From: Nepenthes gracilis
Taxonomy: Eukaryota; Streptophyta; Magnoliopsida; Caryophyllales; Nepenthaceae
Reading direction: 5' to 3'
NCBI GenBank assembly: GCA_033239525.1
Contig: BSYO01000006.1
Span: forward strand, 13,655,319-13,719,318
Length of the DNA stretch: 64,000 nucleotides
This document shows, one piece after another, positions 21,481-32,989 of the stretch. Positions within the stretch are counted from its first letter, which is position 1. The number at the start of each line of letters is the position of its first letter. The position numbers and the translations under genes are program-made. The notes under the pieces are model-generated. The model saw only the letters and a list, made by a program, of their open reading frames with translations, had not been told where the DNA came from and ran no database searches.

Positions 21481-22044
21481 TATGCTGTGCTCCAGTGATA
21501 TGGGTGCAGATGCCGGATTGGCTGGAGTGCAGCTGGTGTGCAGCTGGTCTGAAGCTGGTGGTTCTGCCTATTTTGCTGCCCCTGAAGTAGCCCCTGTATG
21601 AAGCAGGGTGACCTGCAGATTTTGGAAGGTTGATGCTGAATTGGCTATAGAGGTAGCCCTGCTGCAGATGGTGTGCTGATATTCCCGTGGGATGAGTGTG
21701 CCGGTGCTGGTTTGCTTGCCTGGTTCAATTTGCTATCCAGTTTACAACTGGTGGATTTAGAAATTGCTCTAAATTTACCTGTTGCCAATTTTGGTATTAC
21801 CCTTGGATTGGCATGTTTTGTTTAGGAATTGCTCTACTGATGTTGGAGCGTCTTGATTGTATTGAATGATTACCAGCAATTTTGTTTCTCTGTTGGTTTC
21901 ATCCATTGTATCTATTTGGTCGGGGCATGCCCTAGTGCTTATGGTTTATCCCCAAGTCAGAAAAACACTTGATAATAAACCATTATTTGTAAAATGTTTT
22001 CTCCCATTAATCTAAATCACTTACTTACCAAAAAAAAAAAAAAA

Positions 22045-22211
22045 GCTTTGTGGTGATGAGAGGGACACCCAGATAGTGAACTGGGAGTTCACCTCTTTTG
22101 TAACCGAGAATGCTTTGAATAATGAGATTGGTGTCCTCATTTCCCGAGCAGTTAAAAATATCACTTTTGTCAAGATTGGGAGAAAGCCCCGATAGATTTT
22201 CAAATTCATTG
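22045..22211 (-). pseudogene. LINE RT fragment, minus strand
   Basis: The minus frame reads FENLSGLSPNLDKSDIFNC and GELPVHYLGVPLITTK, the RT segment just after the FADD box. It directly follows the tail of the preceding element and abuts plus-strand LINE coding near 22212, so orientation inverts at that point. Confidence 0.75.
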
Positions 22212-22578
22212 AGGTAATCTAACCTGCCTTCTCCTCTGGGGAGCTGTCAAGTTGAACATTCTAGCAGAGCAGCATACTAATTTCCTATGGCAAAGGAGGC
22301 TAACCTTTTTCAGCAAAAAGCTAAGATCAAGTGGCTCAAAGAGGGAGACCAGTGTACAAAATTTTTCTTTAAGATTGTTAATGGGAATAATAATAGGAAC
22401 AAGATCATCTCCCTTCTTGACGAGTCTGGTAATCCCATTGTCGGGATCGAGCAAGTTCATAAATTGGTTGTTGACCACTTCAAAAGGGCTCTTGGAACTG
22501 GCTGCTTACAGGGATCGGTGATGCCACGCGTCTCTGCCCTTTCATCCTTCACACTGTTTCGGACTTTCTAAATGGCTT
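22212..22578 (+). pseudogene. LINE endonuclease-RT linker fragment, plus strand
   Basis: The plus frame encodes KAKIKWLKEGDQCTKFFFK and ISLLDESGNPIVG, the linker between endonuclease and RT (compare KAKIKWLKEGDQCTKFFFKS in the 24276-32926 LINE). It ends about ten bases before the hairpin of the next element. With the minus RT piece on its left it forms an inverted pair typical of 5' inversion during LINE integration. Confidence 0.8.
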
Positions 22579-22589
22579 GTGAACCCTAG

Positions 22590-22613
22590 AGAGAGAAGCT
22601 CCGCCTTCTCTCT
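22590..22613 (+). promoter_or_regulatory. Conserved 5'-terminal hairpin
   Basis: AGAGAGAAG (22590-22598), loop CTCCGC, CTTCTCTCT (22605-22613): nine perfect pairs, then ACCCAATTTCAAA. Confidence 0.8.
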
Positions 22614-22630
22614 ACCCAATTTCAAACCCG

Positions 22631-23804
22631 TTGCCTCTGCTCTATTCCGCTTCTTCTTCTCTTTCTCGTCGGCGCCCATGGAGCCGGACATCCACTCCCT
22701 CTCCTGCTCCCCTCCCAATTCTTCCCTCCCTCCCCTCTTCCCTCGCACAAATGCTGAGCCCCTTTTGCCCCCCTCTCGCCCCTCTTCCCCACCTCTCTCT
22801 CTCTCTCCCTCTATCTCCTCCTCGCCGCTCCTCTCCCCCCTCTCCCCTTTCCGCCTCTAGGCCTCTGTCGAATCTTCCTCCGGCGGGTGCTCCCTTAGAA
22901 TCGGTTGCTCTCCCCTCGCCCTCGTGGGCTGACGTCGTCAATAAGGACTCCATGCCCTCGGGTACCTCACTTAAGTACTTTCCTCCCCCCTCCCATTCGG
23001 GCTCTACTGTGGAGATCTTTCCCCCTGCTAAAGTCATTCAGCAGGGCGATGAGGTTTGGAAAGATTCTCTAGTGGGTTACTTCTATGAATCCCCCCTTAA
23101 ATTTCTACACTGTTAACCACATTGCCCGGAAAATCTGGGCAAAATTTGGGTTATCCCACGTTGCCGAAATAGAAAATGGCTTCTTCCTATTCCGTTTCGC
23201 CAGTGCTGCTCAAATGCAGAAATGCCTTTCTCATGGTCCCTGGACCTTCGCTGGGCGGCCTTTCTTTCTCAAGAAATGGTCCCTGAACCAGATTCTCACA
23301 AAAGAAGAACATTTCACTTTCCCAATCTGAATTCACCTGAAAGGAGTGCAGATGCAGTTCTGGACTCCCTTGAGGCTTAGCAGGGTTGCCAGCGCCATTG
23401 GCAAGCCCCTTCAATTAGATCCTGCAACCGCCAAGAGGGATCGCCTAAAGGTCGCTTGTATCTGTGTAGAAATCCCTGCCACTTTCTCCTTTCCTGATTG
23501 TATCAAAGTTAATCTTGGTACTATTGAGGGCTCTTCCCAGGCTGTTGATGTGGCGGTGGAGTACCCCTGGAAGCCTGGTGTAGGGGAATCTACCCCTGCC
23601 CCACGACGCCCAAAGCCAAAGCTTCCTGGACGGCCTCCTCTTTTTGCTCCGGCAGGGGGGGCTTTCTCAAAGCCCAAGCCTTCTGGATGGCCTCCACCTT
23701 CTGCTCCGGCAGATGGGGCTCTGGAGTGCTTTAGTCTAAAGAGAATGGATAACGCCGCTGAGGCAGGAGTGATGTTTCCATCTGATGCGGTAGAAATCCT
23801 TTAG
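22631..23804 (+). pseudogene. ORF1 with DUF4283-type domain, frameshifted
   Basis: A proline/serine-rich N-terminus (about 90 residues) leads to PSWADVVNKD and LKYFPPPS, then EVWKDSLVGYFYESPLKF. A frame change near 23085-23110 is followed by ARKIWAKFGLSHVAEIENGF and FAGRPFFLKKWS, a stop near 23330, then KPLQLDPATAKRDRLKVACI and VAVEYPWKPG. No zinc knuckle follows; instead there are proline-rich repeats (GRPPLFAPAGGAFSKPKPSG). The frame ends with DAVEIL at the junction word shared by other derivatives. RNA binding is inferred from the family. Confidence 0.8.
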
Positions 23805-24275
23805 TCTGCTGCTTATTTTGGAGAACTGCCTTGTTCTGCCCAAGGTTTCTCTATTTGCTTGTTTTGCCTGGCTTGATTCTTGCTGGCGATGTGCTTTTGC
23901 CTGGTCCCGGTATGGTCTACTGGGCTGATGTGGCTGCTGGGGCTGTTTTGTCCCTACTCTAGCCTTGTTGTGAAAGTTTTGTCTCTGGTTCATGTTTGGG
24001 GGTCGCTGAAGCACACTGCTCTGCTGTTGTAGAAACTGGGGATGCTGGTGGAAAGGGGGCTTCCTTCTGTTCCTTATGTCTGCTACGGCATGGAGCTTCT
24101 TTGCTGTTGACTGTATGGCGACGCCCATTATGGTCTGGAGGGTAAATTTTGGGCAGGCTGTTGGGCTGCTACAGGTCTGTGGCAGCTCTCTGTAATCAGC
24201 TGTTTGCCGGATTGGAATCCGTTCTCTCGTTTGTGCAAAGCCGGTGTGCACAGGCTTATGTGCCGGAATGGATTC

Positions 24276-27184
24276 TTTTTTTTTTTTTTTGGTAAGTAAA
24301 TGATTTGGATTAAAGGGAGAAAAAATTTACAAGTCATGATTTATCACCAAGTGTTATTCCGACTTGAGGATAAATCACCACCGCTAGGGCATGCGCCGAG
24401 CATTTCTAACAACGCAAAAAGCCTGTAATCATGCAAAAAGACAAACCACTCTAGCATCAGTGGATCAAATCCAAAATAAAACATGCCGAATCAAGGCATG
24501 ACCTAAGAATGGCAACAAATAGAGGGAACCAGCAACCGAGACCCATTCGAATCCACAGCAAAACACCCTGGCCTGCGTTTGCTTAACACCAAAAGGTGGA
24601 CAGCTCAACTAGCGTCCGATTTCCAGTGGTACCAAGCCACAGCATCTAGAACAGCATTCCATCAGCTCAAGCAGGGCTTTGCCAAATCAGCACCAGCAAA
24701 ATCTTCAGAGAAAAACCATGCATTTTTACACTTACACAGCTAGCAATCTACATTCAGAGAAATAGGCGTAATATCCCTCAGCAATAGAGTATTCCACCTC
24801 CAGTAGCACAGCCGAGAAAAAATCAGCACTTCACCTCCGGCTGGATCAACAAACCAGATAATGTAGCATACAATGCCATTTCAATCCTGCGCAACAGCAC
24901 CAGCACGGGCAGCGAATCCTCCAATCCATGGGTAGCATTTTCCATCTCCAGCAGAGCAAAGAAAGGCCGCAGCGCCTGCTTCAGCAACGTCATCCGAAGA
25001 TGCAGCAACCCAGAAAAATTAAGCGTGTGATACCAATCCAGCGATCAAAGACTAGAAGAGACCGGCAGCAGCATTAGCAGTGCAGAAAACAGAAGCCAAT
25101 GATTCAGCAACACCTTTAGCAACCCCAAGAGAAAACAGGCAGCCGGCTCCAACTGAATCAGCAACCACAGCAGCAACCGGACAGCATAATCGATAACAGC
25201 TACATAGTCCCAGCCCAGAACGGATAAATCTAGATTTAACCCTGAACTCTAACAGTTCCAGCAATTCCAGCAAGACCGAGAACAACCCCAGCGATGCAGT
25301 GCCCCCAACATCAACAAATGGCAGCACCAGCAACCCATTGCCATCCATCAATAAATAAAAATGGGAGCTCAAGCATGCTGAGTTTCAGTATCAAATCAAA
25401 AACAGCAACACTGATGAAGAAAATTCAAGCAATGATCTTCAGCAGCCAAAGAAATGAGCGTCAAGTCCAGGACCGCAGGAGCCATCCACATCACATCTGC
25501 ATCGACAGGTAGCTACCTGACAGCAGATCAAGGATATCAACACATCCCCATTCAAGCCAAGAATCAGTCGCAGACCAACATTGGTTCACCAACATCAAAA
25601 AGATTAAACAGACTCTGCCAAATAGCGCCCTGTAATACCCTACGCCAACGCCATCAACCAGCTGCACCAACAGCATTGTAGTCAAATACAGCGCAGCCAT
25701 ACCCCCCTTCAGGCCACCGCCCCTTGCAGGTCAATGTAACCTTGGTATATAAAGGAGCAGCCAGAAAATCATAAAAAGAAAGGACCAATGAACCGTCAGA
25801 AGGATCAAGAATCAAGTTCAGCAGCATCTAGGCTCCAGCAATACATCTACACATAACACTCAGATCTCAATCCGCAGATAGCTTCCACATCGTTGTACCA
25901 AACCGTTTACAGCACTACAGCAGCCATTATCATTGAATTTAAAAGCAACAGGCAGCATGAATCTGTCTTCAGCCCATATGCTGCATCATGCAGTAACCAG
26001 GCCACACCCGAGGGGTGCACCAAGAGAGATCAATGAAACAACACCTCTATTTTGCTTCAATGCATCAGAAGCATTAACAACAACTCATACGCACAACTAC
26101 CGAAATCGGGGCTAATAGCATAATCAGTCACAAAACAGATCAGCAACCACAATGCCTCACAGCCATTATATTAAGCACCCAAACAGCACCAAAGAAGTGA
26201 ACAACAGCATCTAGCCAACAAACCTTTAACAGATTCCCAACACCATTAAACACATGCAACATAATGCCACAGAACCTATCTATGCTCCAATTATAGAAAG
26301 CTAACAGGTCAGCTCATAATGAAATTAGACCACATCCCACACCGCATCAACTGTGGCAACCAACATCAGCACATCCACAAAGCCCCTCAACATGATGGAC
26401 ATGCTATGCACCAAGGGTATCAACTCTCCCAACTCCAGCAAGAGAGTGCAAGCACGCCTACTTTATCTATACCAACTATCATCCCCCAGTTTATGCTCCT
26501 ATCAGCCCAACATCCAGCACTATAAAGGCAGCTGGGGATAACCGAAGAGCGGCATCATCCCACCCAGCAAAGTCTAAGGCACCCGAGAATCAGCAGCAGC
26601 ATCTAGTGAAGAATGAGATACATCATTGCTTAACAGCAAATCCAACTCGAAAACCTTGCCAGCACCCTTCCACACCAAAATCAACAACATACCAACCCCA
26701 ACCAGCCCCAGCAGATGAGCCAGCCACCCAAAAAAAACACACACTCACATAATTTTTTTTTTTTTTGAAAGGGGGAGGGGAGACAGAAGGGGGGAAGGGG
26801 ACAAACAGGTGAGAACGCCAAACTCCAAAGGAAGCAGAATCCGCATGCAACCAAACCAACCTTCACTTTATTCAATATCAATTTTGCATAATTTCTTCTC
26901 CAACTATCTTCATTATTCCTTAACTTACAGCAAAAAAATTTTTTTTTTTTTTGGGGGAGATGAAATGACAACAAGTACCCCGATCTACACAAGCAGCCCA
27001 GGGATCGGAAAAAAACCCGGCATCGAAAAAAGACAACCTAAACAATACCTGGAGCCTCCGCCACATGAGAGCAAGCCAGACCAGGGAACAAATCCAAAAA
27101 CACCAAAGGGGAGAGCGCCAAAGACAAATACTCAACCCCAGGAAAAACTGCCCGACAGCACAGCAACAACCCCCCCCTTTTTTT
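24276..27184 (-). other. Long 3' region of the near-intact LINE
   Basis: About 2.9 kb between the coding end and the tail. It is CTG-rich in element sense with no protein domain. Internal poly(A)-like runs (T runs on the plus strand at about 26751-26766 and 26939-26953) lack the ACTTACC signature, so I do not call them insertions. It contains the 3' hairpin at about 24340-24370 and GGGCATGCGCCGAGC. Its length and composition explain why so many truncated copies in the window look like non-coding CTG-rich DNA. Confidence 0.75.
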
Positions 27185-30100
27185 TTATAAGCCCCACCGA
27201 ATCCGAGTCGTCAAATAGCCATCTCTCTTAGAAGTCGAGATGGTCTTTAATTTATTCCTCACGATATCCACCACCGAAGAGAAAATACGAGAGATGTCTT
27301 GTGGGGGGATTTTTAGAAAAAGCGATTATTGCGTTCCTTCCAAATGAAATAAACTGTGGCGGCCAAGGTCAGACGCTTAGAGACAGCCAAAAGATTATTC
27401 CCTTTCCAGATGGAGGCAGCCCAAGATATATTTTGGTACCACTCAGGATGGGGCCAATGAATACCAGAATGTCTTTGAACAAAATTCCATACAGCTCTGG
27501 AAAAAGGGCAGAAGAAGAAAAGATGTTCAATGTTTTCATTTCCAGAGTTGCAGAGAATGCAAATGGGAGAAATGTTGGGAATATAGTGGAGACGATCAAT
27601 GGTATTCAGTCTCCTCCTAATGGCGAGCCATAGGGTAAAAGCGTGGGAGGGGATATGGGAAGGGCCCCACACCAAGTGGGCCCATGTGACTTTTGGATTA
27701 GGGGGGTGGATAAGAGAGTATGCGGATTTGGTCGAGAAATTGCCGTTGAGCGTCCCAGCCCATCTCAAAGAGTCTTTTGGGTAGCTACACGGAGGGTTAG
27801 TCGGCATATTCACGACAAGGTGGGAAACCTCAGTATCGAAGGGGTTGGGCCAAACCCATCTGTTGTCTCTGATTAAAGCATCGACCTTAATGTCCCAGTG
27901 CAAACCCGAGACAAGGCGAGTACGCTCGGTGCTCACCTTGCTTAGGGGGCCAAGGGGATGCCAGTTATCGTGCCAGAGGAAAGTATCAGAACCATCCCCA
28001 ATGTCCTTAACAGAGTAAGCGCGCATAAAAGGCCGAAGTTTCATAATTTTATGCCAGCTCCACGGGGCCGAGGCCGGGACTTTAATGGTCCAAATGCACC
28101 GATCTTTGATTCTGTTCTTGTAGATCCATAAAGACCAGGCAGAATTCTTGTCTCTAGTGAGGAGACGCCACAGGCGTTTGCAATTAAGAGCCTTATTTTG
28201 ATCAATCAAGTTCTTGATGCCCAATCCGCCTTCGTTCTTGGGGTAGCAAATATCATACCAAGCCACTTTAGCATTGACTCTGCCTTCAAAAGAACCATTC
28301 CAAAGGAAACGGCGGAGGATGCATTCAATGTCTTTAAGGATGGACTTTGGTAAGATAAAGATGGAAGCCCAATAAAGGTGCACAGATGAGAGGATAGAGG
28401 CAACAAGTTGCAAGCGACCTCCAAAAGAGAGCCATCTATTCCTCCAAGATTTAATCCTCTTTGTGATTCTATCGGTGAGAGATTTGCAATCATTGACCGA
28501 AAGTCTCGTGGTAATCAATGGGACCCCCAGGTATCTGATGGGGAGTTTGCCCACTTTAAAGCCCATGATAGCAGCGATATTCTGGTGAAGAGATGAGTCC
28601 TTTGAACAAATGAAGATCTCACTCTTATTTGGGTTAGCAGATAGACCAGAGACATTTTGGAATTCATCAAGGCATTCCTTGAGAATCAAGATGGACTTGG
28701 TATCAGCATGGGAGAAGAGGAGGAGGTCGTCAGCAAAGGCAAGCATAACAGTTTGAGTTTCTGCACATTTCCAATGGAATCTGAAGTTGTTATCCCGCCT
28801 AGACTTGACCTCAATAATTCCATTGAGTACCTCCATCACTAAGACAAATAAATAAGGGGAAAGTGGGTCCCCTTGGCGGAGGCCTTTACCTCCTTTGAAG
28901 AAGCCGACCACTTCCCCATTGATATTGAGGGAATATGTCGGAGTCGTAATGCATTGGTCAATCCAATTGACCATTTGAGGCGGAAACTTCATAAGGGTCA
29001 AGATATTAATGATAAAATCCCAATAGACAGAGTCGTAGGCTTTCTTTAGGTCAACCTTCATGGTACATCTAGGCGGGTCCGTCCCTAGATGATACTTGTG
29101 CAAGAGCTCCTGAGCTAAAAGGATATTATCACTAATCTGACGTCCCGCCACAATTGCCGTCTGGCAGCGATCAATAAGGTAGGGCAGGGTGTTCTTGATT
29201 CTGTTAGCAAGAATTTTAGATATCACCTTATATATGACATTACAGCACGATATCGGGCGAAAGTCAGTGACGGAGCGCGGGGATTGGACCTTAGGGATAA
29301 GGCTGATCAATGTGGTATTCAACTGTTTAAGGAGCTTCCCATCCTTAAAAAAATCCTGGATAGCTTCACAAACAGTACGGCCGGTGATCTCCCATGAGTC
29401 CTTAAAGAATTTTGAGGTGAAACCATCAGGCCCGGGCGCTCTGTCATCACCAATAGAAAAAATCGCAGAGCAAATTTCCTCCTCACTGACTGGCCTAACA
29501 AGGGGGCTAGTTAGTGAATCAGGTACAGAGTGGAGGATGAAAGGGTGAATCCGGTTAGCCTCCGCCGTCCCGTGGGAATGACTAGATCCCAGGGCATTTT
29601 AGAAGTGGCCCTCAATTAGATTGAAGAGCTCCTCCGACCCTTTAGTAGGATTGCCAGATTCATCGAGAAGGGAAGAAATCCGGTTCCGATTAAGATTTCC
29701 ACTCACAGACTTAAAGAAGAATTTAGTACATTGGTCCCCCTCTTTGAGCCATTTGATCTTGGCTTTTTGGTGGAGGAAATCCGCCTCCCTCGCAATAGCT
29801 GAGTAGTACTCAGCTTTACAATGGCGTTCAAAGACATGGGTCCCAGAATGAGGATGGGACATAGTTTGGACCTCCTCAAGGCATTTACGGGCCCGCAGAA
29901 CCTCTTCGTGAACATTTCCATTAATAGCATTAAGGTTCTTAAGAGCACTCTTCACCTTTTTGAGGGAGGAAACCTGTCTAAACATTGGCGTACCAACACT
30001 CTCCGCCACCCAAGCTTCTTTAACCAGCGGAAGGAAGTTTGGGGATTTAGTGAGGACGTTATTGAATCTAAAGATCCCATGTTTTCGGGCAGCCCAGCCC

Positions 30101-32892
30101 ACTAGAAGAAGAATGCAGGGAGAGTGATCAGAAAGACCGGCAGGTGGAAAGATAGCTTTAGATCTTCTAAAAAGATCAAGCCACTGTCCATTTGTGACCA
30201 CTCTGTCAAGCTTTCTGAAGATATGAGTGGTGTGTTCGCGACCATCATTCCAAGTGAAAAACTGACCCTCATGGTAGACATCATCAAGGTCACAGTCCCT
30301 AAGGCACCCGTTAAGGTCGGTGGAACTTTTATGGTGCCAGGCGCCACCAAGTGCCTCATTTGCCGAGCGAACAGCATTAAAGTCACCCAGGACCGCCCAA
30401 GGAATGTCCCCCGAGAGGGCCGAATGCCTTCTAAGGCTTTGCCAAAGGAGCTTTCGATGGCTGTCTAAATTTGCACCATAGACAAAGGACAGAAGGCAGT
30501 GAGAGTTATCATCAAGGAAGTTCACCTCGGTATGGATAACCTGGTCTTCCTTAGAGATAATCTTGACATCCACCTTCTGAGAGTCCCACCCAACCCAAAT
30601 CCTTCCGACGGAGGAGATGGAGTAGTTCATGGCCCAGAGCCAATTAGGATTGATTCTGGCCGATACGGAGGCCGCATTTTTTTCAGCTACTTTAGTTTCC
30701 ACCAGGCCAATGATGGAACAAGCGTGGAGTCTGATGAGGTTGCGGACTTCATGGGCCTTCACAACCCCATTGAGCCCCCTCACATTCCAGCATGCGATGT
30801 TATTCATGAGAGACCGACGAAGGGGGGGTCGCTCTTTAGGCCCCCGAGCGATTCTATTCTTCTTAGAAGATTTTCGTCTTCTACTCTTAGTCGCCAACTC
30901 ATAGCTACTGGAGTCAGACATGTCAGGAGCAAGCGTACGATCTAAAGAGTCTTTTAGGCTAGCACATCGGGGCTGGCCGGGGCAATCCACATTTCCTAAA
31001 ATCGCCAACGGTCGAGAACCAGACAGGTCACCGGCCGGGGACTCATCATTGGAACAATCGGATCCAATACACAAGCTGACCAACTCGGGGGCAAGGAGGG
31101 ACTTAGCCTGTAGATCAATCCCACCAGGGAGCCGATCCTCCTCAGAGCCAATGGGGGGAAGGGCATGTTGATTTCCAGGTGGAAGGATTGAGGTAGGAAC
31201 ATCGAGAGGAGGATCTTGGGGATCATCGCTCGGGTGGTTCGGCGAGGAAAGATACTCGGGCATCATCTGGTCTTCAGGAATAGGCTCCTGAAGAATACTG
31301 AAGGAGTTGACATTAGGTAGCACCTTTTGTGCGGAGATACCCTCGGGAAGGACGCCTTTTTTGGAGGGAGATCGTCCAGGGTGGGCGTTGGCATTGAATG
31401 TCCGGGGGATGCCCACCTTCTTTGGGACCCAAGAAGCTTTGGTAAGTGGGCCCAAACTCTCACTCTTTTTAGGGGCGGCGCTCCGAACCGGCTTTTGTTG
31501 GTACTCAATTTTAATTTCTCTAAGATGGTCCTCAGGAATGCCATTGGTACGGATCTTCACATATTCCGGCCAGGGGGCATCAGCACCCATTTCGACACAA
31601 ACTCTGGCAAAGCCCAGACGTTCTAATTTTTCTGTGACCGGGTCTAACTTCAGAGGTATCCCAACCGTGCTAGCAATCCAGGATAGACCCAGAGGGGTCC
31701 AGTATTCAACTGAAATCCCAGACATGGTGATCCAAACTGGGAAAGATTTATGCTCTTCACGGGATAGGAACATACCCGGCTTCCAAAGCTTAAGATAAAG
31801 GGCATGTCCGGCAATAGAACACGGGCCACTATTTATACATTTCTCAAGCATAGCTCTAGAGGAAAATCTAAAGAAAAAGAAACCCGATTCGTTTCCCGCT
31901 ACATGTTGTAGCTCGAACCGTCTCCAAATTTTCCTAGTTATATTATTTACAGCATTAAAGTGAACTGGATTGCCATCGAAATAACCCACGAGAGTGGTTC
32001 CCCAAAGATCCTCACCCTGTTGAACAACTTTCGGAGGGGGAGACAAAATGATATTTTCAGAATCAGAAGAACTAGGAGGAAAGTATTTAAGATGAGATTT
32101 ACCTCCAAATGCCTTCTTTTCAACTACAGATGCCCATGAAGGTGGGCTGGATCCCGGGTCACTCGAAAGGCTAGATCCATCAACTCTGTTGGGACCAGAA
32201 TTCCCAGGGAATTGATGATGTTCAGACTTCACTCCCTCAGAAAAGCAGTGCATCACCTCTGCCGGAGGAAGCCTCTGAGGATCAGCCGAACCAGATCCAG
32301 GGATGTGATCAGGGATATGATTCGGCCTCCCAGAGGGAGAGCTGGCCAAAAAGAGGGACACCCCATCCTGGCATTTGAGTTGCGAAGAGCAACCCGCACC
32401 GTCAGGGGCCTCAGACGCGATCAGCGAGATCTCCATGGAAGGGCCTGCTTCAGAGAGTAAAGCAGCTCCCTGTTTAGGGCCAGAGCAACCCGAAGTCTGC
32501 ACCGAAATGGCAGCATTTGGAAAGGAGGAATGAGGAGAGGGGGAAACAAGGGGCGGCCCAAGAGTAGTGGAGCGGCAGGGACAAGGAAGGCAACCCCTAG
32601 AGACGGCGGAGAGGGGGGGGAACACGATTTCGGATAAAGGAGAGGAGGAAAGGAGGGATGAGGGGGGAGAGGGCGGAACGCCCGAAGGCCAGGGGGTGGC
32701 GGGGCACGGGAAGGGAGGAGAGGAAGCGGCCGAACGAGAAGGGAGAGGAGCATCAGGGGGGAGGAGAAGGAAAACGTTCTGGGCGACGAGAGGAAGGGCT
32801 TGTGACCAGCGCCATGGGCCGGCGATGGTGGGTGAGGGCAGAGATACAAAATCAGAAACGAAGGAAGAAGATGAACAGTGCCGGAAATTCAA
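27185..32892 (-). pseudogene. LINE polyprotein: DUF4283, endonuclease, RT, zf-RVT; one internal TAA
   Basis: From the Met at 32892 the frame runs 1097 codons to a TAA at 29599-29601, stays open in the same frame for 92 more codons and continues to 27313, about 1859 codons in all. DUF4283 spans about residues 290-470. Endonuclease spans about 696-930, with CWNVRGLN, VETK, LGDFN (835-839), LDR and SDH (921-923). RT follows, with GLRQGDPLSP and AFADDLLLFSHAD, then a zf-RVT segment with CILCNSGNENIEH. The TAA sits where relatives have the Lys of HFK, so one substitution explains it. A second lesion at 27313-27315 removes about 40 residues; similarity resumes in another frame to a stop near 27185. 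There is no RNase H. Cysteines of the zinc knuckle are absent (EYQQKPVRSAAPKK). Confidence 0.93.
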
Positions 32893-32989
32893 AATCGGGA
32901 GAAGGGCTTCGCAGCCAACTGACTACCCGGAATGGATTCTGAATTGCTGATTTGGCATGTGTGTTTTTTTGTTTGTGCAAGGGAGACGG

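Larger units (their letters stand above)
19334..22044 (+). mobile_element. Non-autonomous LINE-family element, 2.7 kb, complete 5' and 3' ends
   Basis: It starts with GCAGTTCCGCCCCTAGGGGG and the 5' hairpin at 19354-19377, has a GC-rich leader of about 650 bp without an ORF1 domain, then from about 20020 (TTCTGATGCAGTGGAAATCC) matches the 3' half of its neighbour (23785 onward) almost base for base. It contains the GCCGATTTGG repeat field and ends with GGGGCATGCCCTAG, the hairpin, CACTTACTTACC and poly(A) at about 22031-22044. No RT, endonuclease or DUF4283 is present, so it would depend on proteins in trans. Confidence 0.8.
24276..32926 (-). mobile_element. Near-intact 8.65-kb L1-type LINE, 13-bp TSD
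   Basis: CCGGAATGGATTC flanks it at 24263-24275 and 32927-32939, and the host sequence (matching 20490-20540) is continuous across. In element sense: a short 5' leader in which GAAGCCCTTCTC may be a hairpin vestige, a polyprotein frame 32892-27313, then about 2.9 kb of 3' sequence, hairpin at about 24345, tail TTACCAAAA at 24276-24290. It is the only copy here with ORF1 domain, endonuclease, RT and zf-RVT together. It inserted into an ORF1-only relative, so it was active after that element. Confidence 0.93.

Noticed and set aside
26745..26960. Poly T runs inside the near-intact LINE as tails of nested insertions
   Set aside because: They lack the GGTAAGTAAG terminus and hairpin, and no flanking direct repeats were seen.
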